Shown one piece after another: positions 19,376 to 30,842 of a stretch of DNA of 64,000 nt. The notes beneath the pieces were generated by a model. The model ran no database searches. It was given only the letters and a program-made list of their open reading frames with translations, and had not been told where the DNA came from. Both the position numbers and the translations under genes were made by a program. Positions within the stretch are counted from its first letter, which is position 1. Every line of letters starts with the position of its first letter. Source of the DNA: Entamoeba invadens IP1 (lineage: Eukaryota > Evosea > Mastigamoebida > Endamoebidae); contig NW_004440286.1 of the NCBI RefSeq assembly GCF_000330505.1, positions 159,867 through 223,866 of the forward strand. The letters run 5' to 3'.

Positions 19376-21742
19376 GTGTCACTATTCGTAGAGTAATCTT
19401 ATGTTACATTTGTTATCGGTTGTTTCTTAAAAGATATTAGATAATGCTAGTGTTTTATTCTTTGTAATGCCTAATATTTTAATTCTATAGGTTTTTGAAT
19501 CGTTCAAAATCTAAATTAATTGTTTAATTATATTCTTCTTTGACATTATAGAGTCATATCGTTTGTTATAATACAGTTAATTTAATTTGAACTGTTTTTT
19601 AAATGATTATCTTTTAGAAGAAATTTCAAAGAAAAAATCAAAAGAAAATGGTTCAATAAATTTCATTGTTTATTTTCATTATAAAATCGGTTATGGGTTT
19701 CAATTGAAGATCCATGTGTTTTGATCACAGCAAGGTGGTATTTTGATATTACAAAAAGGACTTTTACATTAGTTACAATAAAAAATACTAAAAGAAAAAG
19801 TTAAATATGGTAACTTGAACCACCTTTTTAAAAATAAACAATATACACAAACAGTTTGAAATAATCATATTTTGCGAACCGATTTTCTTTTACTTTAATT
19901 GATTCATTTATTGGTCATCAAAAATATGATAATTGCTGACAAAATAAAATGAAGATTTGAAAAATAATATTTGAAAAAATGAATGAACAGTTATAACCTA
20001 TTACATTCTTTTTGAAGTATTATTAAATCGAAATATTCTTATTATGAACAAGCAAAATAACAATGATAAAAACATCACCTTCAATATAATACAATAAATT
20101 TATTTTAATTATTAAATAATGCTGAATATGTCGAATGTTTACCATTTTAGCTAATACCAAAATTAAACATTTCAAACATGTTCTTCTGTAATTCTGGAAG
20201 ATTATATGCATTCTTTTGTTTCAAAAAGCATAAATATTATAAATTGAGAAAGGTATACAAAATTAGAGATAGTAAAAATTAAGAAAAATAAATACAAAGG
20301 TTGAATTATTTTTTAAAAAAATTTGTTGTCTTTTATTATTGTTGGTTGTAACAAATTGGAGTTAAAATTATGTATTTTGCGACTCTTCTTATTTCTTCCG
20401 TCCCAAAAAACAATTCTTCGATACTTTATGTTAGTTTTTTATCAAGTACAATAACACTTTTGTAATTTATGGGAAGATTTAACAATTTTGTTGTCGTATT
20501 TTAAAGGTGATACACTGATTTAAAAATTTAGAGCGCTTTAACTTTTTCATGCAATTATTTTATTAAAGTAAATTAAATAGACCCCTAATGGAATTAATTG
20601 AAAATAACTTAGTTTTGCAGCAAAAGTCTCAAATATTAGCTAAAAGTAATTAGGCCAGCAAAATAACAATTACACTTGCCGAAGCAATTCCTTTCAAAAA
20701 TTCAAATTTATTACTTGAGATTGGATATAATAAGTTGGTTGAATTATGTTTGTTTAATTAAAGTATCCAATAATTTGTTAATTCAAAAAAACAACAACCC
20801 TTATTCTTTTTGATATTTAGCCGTTTTAACAGCCAAAATCACAATCTAAAGCATTTCTTTTTGCCGTTTTGTTGTGATATATTCGACCAATTATGCAAAA
20901 GCAAGTCAAACAATGGTAAACATTTTCAATAAAAAACTAAAAATAATAAAAAGTGACATTGAAAAAAAAACAGACAGAAAAATTATAAAAACAATTATTG
21001 GATTTTGTTTTTAACTAATTGTTGAATTACTTTATAAACAATCATTCAACATCTTTTTCATATTAAACAATTGTTATTAGTATTAATTATATTGATAGTA
21101 GATTATATTTCGACATATAGTTACCTATTTAAATGTTAACTTACTTACTAAAATGCCTTAATTCATAAAAACTGATTTTTTTACTTGTTTCACAATTTAA
21201 GTCAAAAACATATTTTATTTACCGTACACCGTTTTTGGAACAAAACATATTCAATGAAGTGTTATTAACGAATAGACAGAGAAAATGTTGAAAGTCGGTC
21301 TTATTTAACACAATAAATTGAACAACAAAAAAATAAAGAGTTAGTCTCAAAAATGCACTATTTTAGTGAGAATTAAAGATTTTGTAATACCACACTCAAA
21401 AGATTATGTTAAGTTTTATTATTTTCAACCAAACGGATCAAAACAAAGAGAGAACATTCCTTACCAAATCATAATTTAAAATTATGAATTAATTAGGACA
21501 TATTTCCTGAAACAATTAACTGTTGTGGGCCATTGTTTTGTTTTCTTAATCAAAGTGATTGTTCACAAAAACAGTTATAGTTTCCCAACAATCACCGACA
21601 CCCAAAATTGGCTTGTTGAAGTAAGGAAAGGGGAAACAATGAATTAAAAAAAGAAAACCCTTTGAACCATGAAAATAATCCTTCGGAGATGATGATTATA
21701 CTTTTATCACTATAAAAAGAGCATCCCAAAACTGATTACATA
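19376..21742. other. Long AT-rich intergenic region
   Basis: About 2.4 kb with no convincing gene. It contains many A/T tracts, a few isolated GC-richer words and only short open frames. TATAAAAAGAG at 21711-21721 is the probable TATA-like element of the next gene (ATG 21743). Confidence 0.6.
21711..21721 (+). promoter_or_regulatory. TATA-like element upstream of the 21743 gene
   Basis: TATAAAAAGAG starts 32 bases before the ATG. The identical word lies 36 bases before the ATG of the paralogous gene at 38612. Confidence 0.45.
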
Positions 21743-22405
21743 ATGCAATCATACATTACTTCTAATAGCCCATTCATCGTTTCTGGTAACTCGCCTTTTA
21801 AATATGTCGAAACGATCTGTCAGACACCCACTGTCCAAGAGTCGACGTATTTGCGAAAACGAGACCTCAGCCGGTTTTCATTTCGGAACTCGCGCAACAT
21901 CGCCAGTGCAACACAAAGCATTTTGGTTGCGCTTCTAAATATTAAATTCAAAATAGTACTCAAGTCTCCATTGAAGAAAGCAAAAGTGACACAACAATTA
22001 CTTCGAATAGAATCAATAGAAAAGGATAACACTTCCTTATTTATTGAAGACTTTGTCCAAACAAGATGTATCAACAGATTAACATTTGACAAAGAGATGG
22101 GAGTTTCTTCTAAGACAGCAGGACGTCGTGCAGAGTACAATAAGTTAACGGAGAACATTCATTTGTTAATGGACGTTTTACGAGAAGATGGGTTCTTCTT
22201 TGAGACGGAGACGACAAAAGGTAAAAGAGGGACTCTTAAAATGGAAACCATTAAGAAGATATATTGGAATGGGAGACTCTTTTTGGATAAAGACGATATA
22301 TGGGAGAGGGGGTCTCGAATCAATCAATACATCAATTCAGTTTTTGAATATCAAGACATTTTATGCCTTGGAGAGATGGACCGTGTGATTCAAAGAATGT
22401 ATTGA
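21743..22405 (+). CDS. Hypothetical protein, paralogue of the 38612 gene
   Basis: 220 residues, family not recognised. The alignable core starts at SATQSILVALLNIKF (versus YESIQQAFLLALLNDTF in the 38612 protein). It continues through a basic block (KTAGRRAEYNKL versus ITAGRAFERKK), a helix (LLMDVLREDGFFFE versus LLIDYASMIGYSFE) and the C-terminal motif LDKDDIWERGSRINQY (versus FNKNDIEKRGRLISNY). The two are distant relatives of one family. Charged, helical, with no signal peptide or membrane segment. The pattern of short basic helices could fit a nucleic-acid-binding role, but no known DNA-binding motif is visible. The ATG sits 32 bases after a TATA-like word shared with the paralogue. Confidence 0.7.
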   Translation: MQSYITSNSPFIVSGNSPFKYVETICQTPTVQESTYLRKRDLSRFSFRNSRNIASATQSILVALLNIKFKIVLKSPLKKAKVTQQLLRIESIEKDNTSLFIEDFVQTRCINRLTFDKEMGVSSKTAGRRAEYNKLTENIHLLMDVLREDGFFFETETTKGKRGTLKMETIKKIYWNGRLFLDKDDIWERGSRINQYINSVFEYQDILCLGEMDRVIQRMY

Positions 22406-22659
22406 CCTTATATGCCTTATATTGAAATAAGACTTCTTTGTAATTTGTGAGCTTTTTAGTACTTTGTTATAATATAATAAGATAATATTATTATATATAA
22501 ATATATATATAGATATATAGATATAAATAACTCTTTTTTAATAACTTAAATGGTTATTATTGGAAAGTAAAAACTAATTAAAACTATAGTAATCAAATAT
22601 TAATTATATAATAATATAATTAAACTTAAATTGTGAATCAAAATTGACATATTGGTGAG
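22406..22659. repeat. AT-only microsatellite-like tract between convergent genes
   Basis: The core at about 22466-22530 is made of TAATA, TATATA and ATAGATAT repeats. It separates the 21743 gene from the convergent flavin-reductase-like gene. Probably a simple repeat without a gene. Confidence 0.6.
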
Positions 22660-23259
22660 TTAATTAACAGTATCCACTGGTTCTATGGTTGCATATTTTG
22701 TCTCATTAATACAGTGGATCGGTTTGTCTTCTTTCTTCATATTCTCGTATTTGTAAAATTGCCCGTCAAAGTCAGTACTGTCTGCCCAAGCTCTTGTGAT
22801 CTCTCCAATGATAAGCTTGGACTCAAGATCACACTCGTCGGCCACTGAAGTGACTGACTCCAATTTGAGTTCGACCCAAGCAAGAGCTTCTTCAATACAT
22901 AACTTTGTGTTTGGGGTCTTTTCCTCTTCATTTTTGCATGGGACGTGGGTCAGTGTGAACTTTGTTTGTGCAAATTTGTCGACCTCATTACCGTGGTGCA
23001 TTCCGAAGTAATCAACATCATCCAAATTCTTGACACGAGGAATGTTAATAACATAATAAGCCGTTTTTGTGATAAGGTCTCCGGTGTGGGAAAACGCACC
23101 AAGCAAAAGAGCTATATGCTTCTTGTCGATAGGCATCTGCCATTGGGCGGACATCCCCGTCGTTCTTTTATTGGACGCATCATAAACCGTCGGAATAACA
23201 ACACAACTTTGGTTCACCAATCGAGTTGCAAATTGGAGGTCTATGGCAACTTTTGGCAT
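22660..23259 (-). CDS. Flavin-reductase-like (flavoredoxin/DIM6-type) FMN-binding protein
   Basis: 199 residues with the split-barrel flavin-binding fold: SCVVIPTVYDASNKRTTGMSAQWQMP (family pattern PVVLVTTxxxxGxxNxxTxSW), then IALLLGAFSHTGDLITKTAYYVINIP (family pattern vavxigxxsxTxxnIxxtgeFvvNiP), and IIGEITRAWAD near the end. By family knowledge such proteins bind FMN and reduce flavins or transfer electrons. The family is mainly bacterial and archaeal, and acquisition by lateral transfer into anaerobic protists is plausible but inference. Entamoeba is anaerobic, so an electron-transfer role fits. There is no targeting signal. The gene sits 104 bases from an assembly gap, which lies upstream of its start. 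Confidence 0.88.
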   Translation of the reverse strand: MPKVAIDLQFATRLVNQSCVVIPTVYDASNKRTTGMSAQWQMPIDKKHIALLLGAFSHTGDLITKTAYYVINIPRVKNLDDVDYFGMHHGNEVDKFAQTKFTLTHVPCKNEEEKTPNTKLCIEEALAWVELKLESVTSVADECDLESKLIIGEITRAWADSTDFDGQFYKYENMKKEDKPIHCINETKYATIEPVDTVN

Positions 23260-25172
23260 TGATTATTCAAAGATTTAAACGTTCCTCATATTTGTATTCA
23301 ATCAAACACAATTTAACGGTAGTTTATTTTTACTATTTTTACTATAATAAAAACTAAATAAGANNNNNNNNNNNNNNNNNNNNNNNNNNNNNNNNNNNNN
23401 NNNNNNNNNNNNNNNNNNNNNNNNNNNNNNNNNNNNNNNNNNNNNNNNNNNNNNNNNNNNNNNTTGAATCTATATGATAATAGTATTAAAATAATGGAAT
23501 AAACTAATACTTTTGATGGTTATCTTGAATTAAAACTATACTTTAATTAAGATTGTTTAATTACATAATTAATTATAATTGAAAATTCACAATATCAGTA
23601 TTAATGGCTTTATAGCTAACTAAAAAACAACAAAATCAATTAAACAAAACATAAATTACAATTTAAGTGTTATAATAACATGAATTGACAACATTATATT
23701 AAACATTCTCATTTTTTTAACCTGGTATCAAACGATAACATATCTTGATTTGATTATATTAATTAAATATATTTGTTTAAATTTTGTTTGATTAATGATT
23801 AAAATTATGATTTTTTACTATAATAATTATTGTATGTTAAATTGTATGTTTATATTATTTTATTAGTAAAAAAAACGTTTTTTAAATAATTTGTTATTAT
23901 TTATTGTTATTTTTATTTTAATAAAAAACATAAAAAAGAAATCTGAGATTAAAAAAAACTCTTTGCATTTTTTCTAAAACATTAAATAATTTTAATTTAT
24001 TTTTTTTATTTATTTGTTTTATTACTACCAAATAACTCAATTTACTTTATAATTTTTTTGCTTTAAATCTTTCATGTTTGATAAGTGCTTAATTTTCCCG
24101 TTTTAGTAGCATTTTAAATAGCAAAGTAATATCGATTCTATTTTGAGTATTTTCTAATTATTGTCAACTTTTGCTTTGTTGTTAATTTTTTTCTATTTTT
24201 TTCTAAGTAAAATGTCAAAAATAAATTAGAAATTTTTCGAAAAAGTTCACTAGAAAAATTCCATCAAGATATGTTATTCAAAACCACAAATCCCACAATT
24301 CGCTTTTCTTTTTACTTATTAAATAATTATTCACTATTATTATAAAACACGGGTTTCTTGTCTGTCTATTTAAAAAAACATTTTTACTATTTTTATCAAT
24401 CACTTTAATAAAAAGATATACTATTTGATACTATTTCAATTGGTCAATAATTCATTTATAATAAAAATATTAATATAATATATCATATTTGAAATAAATA
24501 GCATTTAAATGTTTAATAATTCAAACAAAAACAAGATGTATTAACAATTGTTAAAAATAAAAAACTATACAATTCATTTTGTTCAATAATTCTAATTATT
24601 TTTTCAAGAAAAACAAACTCTGGCAATATTTAAGAATAACATTAAAAACAAAACTGCAAACTTTAATCATTTCCAATTCAATGAATAATATTAAAACTAT
24701 TTTGTATCGATACTATATCTTATTAACAACCAAATAGTAAAATATAATTCAAATAAACTGATAATTAATAATTCGACAAAAAATATCCAATAAAACACGT
24801 GTGATCATTAAAGAAAAAAATGTTTAGATGACTTTTTCTTTTTTTTCCAAACAATTCAATTCAACAAGACAAATCTTGTATAAAAGTAAGTTATAATTTT
24901 GTATTTCAAAAAGATTATTAAATCCCAAAAGTCCAGAATTAATTATGTGTTGATCTTTCATCAGAGTATGGACTCGGGTTTCGTGCCAAGTCAAGAAAAT
25001 ATTATTTTTGGAATATAGAGCGAATAACACAAAAAAAGAACGAAATAGCGCACTTATAATAGTCCCAAATAATGCCAAAATGCCCAAATCTTACTAGAAT
25101 ATAGTCTTCTGAATCGTCAAAATTCAATTCAAAACTTAAGAATTTTTTACTTAGAAAAACTTCTTGGGTCAA
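23260..25172. other. AT-rich intergenic region containing the assembly gap
   Basis: About 1.9 kb of A/T-rich sequence interrupted by 100 N. I see no gene on either side of the gap. Short minus frames near 24824-25295 overlap the start of the next gene antisense and look like chance. Confidence 0.6.
23364..23463. other. Assembly gap of 100 N
   Basis: Exactly 100 unknown bases, the conventional size for a gap of unknown length. Order and distance across this point are not proven by the sequence. Confidence 0.99.
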
Positions 25173-28100
25173 ATGACAACCTTTGTGATCAACCTCACCC
25201 TCTACACACAGAGTTCGCGTTGTTTCAACGCTCGAACTACGTTTCAAACTGAGATTCAACGCCAGTTGTTCTCTCTTCGAATCAAATTTGAACATGTGAA
25301 AAATTTTGTTTATCCATTTGAGGAGTTGCTCTCAGCAACTAAAAAGTTACTCACAGAAAATGAGCTGAATGAATGCTTTCCACCATTTAATGAAAGCACA
25401 AACTACTTTTCTCTCCAACAACTTGTCAGCGCTGCCTGTCAAGACGAAAACGTGTTTGAGACATTTGCATGGTGTTACCCACTCCACTGCTCTTCAGCCG
25501 ATTTTTTAGCACTCTTTTTGAATCGATTTCAGTTAGCGATGTCCATAGACACCACACTCTCAAGAAGTCTTAGAGACCAAATTCCAAAGAGATTTTTATA
25601 CTGGGTGACTAATGTGTTTCCACAGATACCAGAGTCTCTACGACTGAAGGCCCGTACCGACTTTTTATGTGTTTGTGATTGCCTTTTATCTTATGGGTTT
25701 CGAAAAATTGGAGAAGAATTGAAAGCCAAATTAGACAAGCCATCGGCCAGAGGTAAATTTAGAACTAGCTCTTCAAAACTTACATACTCGGATAATACAA
25801 AACTCCCTCTTAATTTCTTGCTGTTTAATGAACCTCTTGACTTCTTGTCTATTTCACCATTCAACTTTGCGCACGAATTAACGAAGATACAGTCAGAGCT
25901 GTTCTTTGACATCTCAGCATTTGAACTGTTCAAGTGGAATAAAGAGAAAGGAGTTTGTAAAGGCGTGAGTGCCTCTGTAAACTTTTTTAATCGTCTTCAG
26001 AATTTTTTGATCTTTGAAATTTTGGACCAAAAAAACATAGAAGAGCGAGTGAAGGTCGTCACACATATTATTTTGATTCTTGAGAAGTGTTACTCCCTTT
26101 TTAATTTTGATGCTGTTGTTTGTATAGTCACTCTATTTAATTCGGCCGCCATCCACAGACTCAAAAATACGTTCAGTCATCTAACCGACAAAACAAAATC
26201 AATTTTGGAGATGGTTTCTATGGTGGTCTCACCACAAAGCAACTGGGCGCAGTACAGACAAATACTAAGGACCTCAGAGCAAAAGTCTGTTGTTCCTTAT
26301 TTAGGGCTTTTCTTGTCAGATGTGTTATTCACCGACGATGGCTCTCCATCCAAAAACAAGAAAAATGAAATCAATTTTGAGAAGAGTAAGAAGATGGGGA
26401 GTTACATTGAGTCATTTGACATGTATCAGAGGACGAAATTTGATATACCCGAAAACAGTGTTATTCGCGACTTCATGTTTAAAGTACAGAACATGCCAAT
26501 TACAACGGACAAAGAGCGCTTTGACAAGTCCAGAAGTCTTGAGAAGCCATCGAGCAAAGAAATTGAAAGAACTGAAAATTTGGTGAAGGAGAAGGTTATA
26601 GTGAAAATGGTCAACAGAAAGGGCACCATAGAAACAGCCAAATTTTTCATAGACGACATTGTGGGAGACTTAAAAGGGTATTTACAAACAAGCGATGAGA
26701 ACTTGTTCACTGAATTGAAAGTGTCTTTGATACAAGACGGCGGGATCCTTGATGTCGAAGACAACGCACAGATGGGAACACTCAAAGACATGTTTTCCGA
26801 TGGAAATGCGCTGATGGTTTGGCAGCAAAGTGAGACTTATGATATATACAGTGATTTGGGGTATCAAGAAATGACGTTGGACACCACCCTTTCATTCACA
26901 CAACAAAAGTTTGCTATTTTACGAGTTCTAAAAATACACGAAGAGGTTGTTGCCCTCAAAATGAAGCGAGCGAACTCGGAAGAAAACAAACAGGAGAACG
27001 TCATAGACAGTTTCTTAGACGTGAACAAACCAATTGGAGATGTGATAAAGACTGAAAACACTCTTTTACTTATTCCTTTAAGCAAGACGTATCCAAGCAT
27101 TAACGAACAATTTTTATGTGGGTCACTATTGGATAGATTCGAGTTAAAGATTATGAAAACAACATTCACTCCATCAATAAGTCCAAGAACACAACATGAA
27201 GAGAATACTAAGAACGTGTCGTTAGTACACGCAGACCCTTTCATCATTTTAAAGACTACAGAAAAGGTCATTGTATTCCCTTTGGACAGTATGAACGTCG
27301 TTTATAACCCAACGAAAGAACGAGTTATACTAACATCACCATGTACAGACTTTAACATTGAAAATCCACTTGAATTAATTGGAGACAAACCTTTGATGAA
27401 AAGGATTGTGTCACTGTATCACAAAGCACCAGCGATGACTGGCGTGGAGTTAAACAGACTCAATTTAAATCACTTTGGAGTCCACCAACTCCTCTTTGAT
27501 ATCATCAACGAAATTTTTTCAAATCGACATTTCTTCGACGACAATTACTGGGACAAAACAGATTTAATTAAGGCTCAAGAGAAACTTTTAATGTGTGAGT
27601 TGGGGGAGTTTGTTGAACTAGATGAATATGATAATGACGTCTTGTTGGGGATGTTAGTGATCTACTTGCAATGTTTAGACAAACCCCTTTTTGGTGACTT
27701 CTCTGGCGAGTTGTCGTTTGTGAAAAACGCCGCACTTAATGAACGTTTGTAACTATGAATTATATCATTTTAAATTATATATTAATATATTACTATAACT
27801 AAGAAACTTATCTTGCAGATAATATTCCTACTATCTGTACTAAACTATTGACTTCACTCAGTAACTCTCCTGCTTTAAAAATCATTCATATTATACTCTT
27901 TGTATTCAATCAATGGATTGTAGTGCATCCAGACTTGGAATATAAACTCTCCCAATTCATTCATTTCTTCATTGCTAATGACTCCGGTATTGCAGAACAA
28001 AATCAAAACTTCCTCTTCTCATATTTTCTTAGAAATTTGCCAACACTCATATTCCCACCTTTTAGACCATCACTGATAGAAACTAAAATCCAAAAAATAA

Positions 28101-28453
28101 ATCCAGCGACGTTAATTGCAACGTTATTCCCTCTCGACTTAAACTTCAAAAATAAAGAAGACAAAAAGTCGTTCTTCGAGCCGATTAATGAAAAGAAAAA
28201 ACAGAGAGCTAGCTTTACTATTGGAAATCATAAATCAAAAAAGATGGTTGAGACCCCGCAGAGTATTTCACTCTCACCATCCCCGACTCACTTCACGCCT
28301 TTATCTAACTCATTACAATCCAACAGACTCCTTTCCGCTAATTTATATATGTCACGTTCAACCACTGCAAAATCGAGAATAGACACACAGACCACACCAC
28401 TGGGTTCTGTTGCAAAGTCTCGAACTTCCTTTTTCTATAAAAAGGCAAACTAA
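25173..28453 (+). CDS. RasGEF protein with C-terminal RhoGAP-like region, two exons
   Basis: ATG at 25173; the nearest upstream in-frame codon is only a TTG. Exons 25173-27744 and 27819-28453 are joined across a 74-base intron (GTTTGT to CAG) that restores the frame, giving 1068 residues. Order: a RasGEF_N-like helical module (about 75-170, CQDENVFETFAWCYPLHCSS), a RasGEF catalytic domain (about 215-400: FNFAHELTKIQSELF, NFFNRLQNFLIFEIL, VVPYLGLFLSDVLF), a ubiquitin-like or RA-like segment (about 480-560), then a region from about 730 to 960 whose helices (NDVLLGMLVIYLQCLDKPLF, later FLFSYFLRNLPTLIFPP) resemble a RhoGAP domain. The GAP arginine motif is not evident. A Ser/Thr-rich tail closes the protein. 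Predicted role: links Ras activation to Rho signalling. Confidence 0.75.
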
Positions 28454-29036
28454 TTGTGAATTGTTTTAAAATGTTCAACTAGTTTCTATATTTTTTTAAG
28501 TTTGATAATAAAATCTGTTAACTTGTTACTGGTTTTTTACTATGAAAAATTAACAGATTTGTGTTTGTGGCAAATGTATAAAACTTATAAATATGGAATT
28601 TAAAAAAATAGTTTTGAGCTGGTTTAATAAAACCATATAAAATTGGTTGTTGTTATAAAAATAAACTTAATGTTATAATTATTATTATATTAATACTTTA
28701 TTCTATTAAATATAATTTGTTTTTGAAAATGACTGTATTATATTTTATAAATATAATATTATAAAAATAATACAATTATTGCAATGTAGTACTTAATTAA
28801 TTATTTAATTATCAAAAATATAGTTTTGAACATCAGAACAAACGAGCGATATTTATAGTAAAAAAATTAGATAATAATAATACTCCAAACAATTGTTGAA
28901 CAAATATGAAAATTCAGTTAGAAAAGTATTATTTTTTGAAGAAGAAAAAAATAAAAAAACCTAAGAAAAGAATACTACCACTTGTCACGAATAAAAAACA
29001 AATAAAAGAGGACTCCAAATAATCACAAAGTACTGA
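28454..29036. other. AT-rich intergenic spacer
   Basis: 580 bases upstream of the Rab gene with A/T-rich sequence only. I see no gene in it. Confidence 0.65.
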
Positions 29037-29648
29037 ATGACCGAAGGTCCTGTTAAGTGCGTCAAAACAAATTACAAAGTGATTTTGAGTGGAGATTCCA
29101 ATGTAGGGAAGACAAGCATCACGCTTAGGTATGTGAATAAAACATACTCATCGGAGTATAAGACGACAATTGGATCGGACATATTTCACAAAGAGATTCA
29201 AGCGGATGGGGAGGTCTTAGATATGGCTTTATGGGACACAGCGGGGAGTGAAAAGTATCAGTCAGTGTTTAAAAACTATTACCGTGGGTCTGATGTTGTG
29301 TTTCTCGTGTTTGACTTGACGAATCAGTCGAGTCTTCAAAGTCTACCGAAATGGTATAATGAATATAAAAGTGTTGATTCGGTCGATGACAAAGATGTTT
29401 TAGTCGTAGTTGTTGGGAACAAATGTGACTTACAAGACCAACGACAAGTCCAAGAAGAGGGGAGAGAATGGGCGGAGCAAAATGGCTTCACATATGCTGA
29501 GACGAGTGCGTCGAATGATATAGGGATATCGGATTTGTTCTCGAGTGTTCTTCGACTGAAGAAACAAATGAGCTTTGAGTATCCGATACCTCCCCCACTT
29601 CCCGTCGTTGAAATCACCACACTTCCAAATGCCAAAAAGTGTTGTTAA
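29037..29648 (+). CDS. Rab-family small GTPase with Gln-to-Ser in switch II
   Basis: 203 residues. Motifs: P-loop GDSNVGKTS (19-27), effector Thr in YKTTIGSD (41-48), G3 WDTAGSE (66-72), G4 NKCD (128-131), G5 ETSA (155-158), and a C-terminal Cys-Cys for double geranylgeranylation. TIGSDIFHKEI and WDTAGSEKYQSVFKNYYRGSD place it in the Rab family. The catalytic Gln that normally follows AG is Ser71, so intrinsic GTP hydrolysis may be low. A proline-rich stretch (YPIPPPLPVVE) precedes the prenylated end. Predicted role: vesicle trafficking. The start ATG is 12 residues before the first strand, a normal Rab length. Confidence 0.93.
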   Translation: MTEGPVKCVKTNYKVILSGDSNVGKTSITLRYVNKTYSSEYKTTIGSDIFHKEIQADGEVLDMALWDTAGSEKYQSVFKNYYRGSDVVFLVFDLTNQSSLQSLPKWYNEYKSVDSVDDKDVLVVVVGNKCDLQDQRQVQEEGREWAEQNGFTYAETSASNDIGISDLFSSVLRLKKQMSFEYPIPPPLPVVEITTLPNAKKCC

Positions 29649-29812
29649 TTAGTAATCTATATGTGTTGTTTGTCTTGTGTGTGTTTCTTTTCTTTTAACT
29701 AAAAATTTGAGTGAAATTTGACTCAAAACATCTGAAGAGGTGATTCCTCAACATTTGTGGGGTTTTTCGATGAAGAAAATTTAACAAACTGATAAGAAGA
29801 ACAACAAACGAC

Positions 29813-30550
29813 ATGACAGAGATCATCGAAAAACTAAAGGAAAATACAGACACCGAAAAATCGAAAATTTTGATGCGTTTTTTTAAGACGGGAAAAGGAG
29901 AGTACGGGGAAGGGGACATCTTCATCGGCGTGCCTATGCCAAAGATCCGAGAAATAGTGAAAACCTCAATGAAAGCCTTTGTTATAAGAAAGAAGCTTGT
30001 TTCAGGTAAGACCGTGGAAGATCTTTTAAATATAGCAAAAGTACTATTAGAGAATACCATTCACGAGGTTAGAGTAGCTGGAGGAGAAGTTTTGAAAATA
30101 GCAAAAGACATCGACGCCCAAAAAGTGTATCAATTTTACATAGAAAACACATCGCGATTTAATAACTGGGACTTAGTTGACTTGACATGTATATCCATCG
30201 TTGGCGGGTATTTAGAAAACAAAGACAAGAGTATATTATACCAATTTGCAGAGAGCGACAACTTGTGGGAGAGGCGGATATCTATAGTATCCACCCTCTA
30301 TTTCATACGCAAAAGGAAGTTTAAAGATGCGTTGAAGTTATGTAGAATACTCCAAGATGATGAGCACGATTTGATACACAAAGCGTGCGGGTGGATGTTA
30401 AGAGAAATAGGGAAGAAGAATGAGAAGACACTGACGGATTACTTGGATGAGAACGGGTGTGTGATGCCAGCTATAACTCGGGCATACGCTTGCGAAAAGT
30501 TGAGTCCAAAGCAAAAGGAGTATTATAAGACTTTGGCTAAAAAGAAATAA
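29813..30550 (+). CDS. AlkD-like DNA alkylation repair glycosylase
   Basis: 245 residues built of HEAT-like helical pairs, as in the AlkC/AlkD family. Diagnostic segments: GVPMPKIREIVK, HEVRVAGGEVLK, FNNWDLVDLTC with Trp119, Asp120 and Asp123 (the family has a conserved WDxVD), SDNLWERRISIVSTLYFIR, and DLIHKACGWMLREIGKK. By family knowledge the enzyme removes cationic alkylated purines such as N7-methylguanine and N3-methyladenine without base flipping. The family is mostly bacterial; lateral acquisition is plausible inference. No organelle-targeting signal is seen. The gene lies 164 bases after the Rab gene on the same strand, with its own AT-rich leader. Confidence 0.93.
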   Translation: MTEIIEKLKENTDTEKSKILMRFFKTGKGEYGEGDIFIGVPMPKIREIVKTSMKAFVIRKKLVSGKTVEDLLNIAKVLLENTIHEVRVAGGEVLKIAKDIDAQKVYQFYIENTSRFNNWDLVDLTCISIVGGYLENKDKSILYQFAESDNLWERRISIVSTLYFIRKRKFKDALKLCRILQDDEHDLIHKACGWMLREIGKKNEKTLTDYLDENGCVMPAITRAYACEKLSPKQKEYYKTLAKKK

Positions 30551-30668
30551 CACATTGGATTTATTAAGTGTTGTGTGTTTAGTGAGTTCTATTCAAAGGA
30601 ATTGGTAATCAAACTAAAATTAATAAGACAACTTGAAGAAGCTGTTGAGCGGATGTAAAGTTAAAAAG

Positions 30669-30842
30669 TTAGACTTTGAAATGACCAGGGCAAAATCTGC
30701 ACACGGCAACTAATACTAAAATGGTCAGAGTTACTATAGCAACACTCGAGACTATAATCGATGTCCCAACTATCTCCCATACTGTCATGTCAGATGCTCG
30801 AGCAATGCCAAAGAGGAAAAATACAACTAATGTCCCAATCAT
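30669..30842 (-). CDS. 57-residue secreted or single-pass membrane microprotein
   Basis: A short minus-strand ORF, with ATG complementary to 30840-30842 and TAA at 30669. The N-terminus is a good signal peptide (MIGTLVVFFLFGIARA, cleavage likely before SDM). A second hydrophobic span follows at about residues 26-48 (TSIIVSSVAIVTLTILVLVAV), ending in a short basic and Cys-containing tail CRFCPGHFKV. This predicts a tiny type I membrane protein with a ten-residue ectodomain. I recognise no family. Coding status rests on the perfect signal-plus-TM architecture; the plus strand in the same place has only a poor ORF. It could be a truncated relic of a larger membrane protein. Confidence 0.5.
   Translation of the reverse strand: MIGTLVVFFLFGIARASDMTVWEIVGTSIIVSSVAIVTLTILVLVAVCRFCPGHFKV

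Noticed and set aside
20023..20211. 62-residue minus frame in the 19.4-21.7 kb spacer
   Set aside because: Ile/Asn-rich chance frame, no motif.
24824..25295. Overlapping minus frames just before the RasGEF-RhoGAP gene
   Set aside because: Antisense to the start of a clear coding gene; hydrophobic and Phe/Leu-rich by composition.
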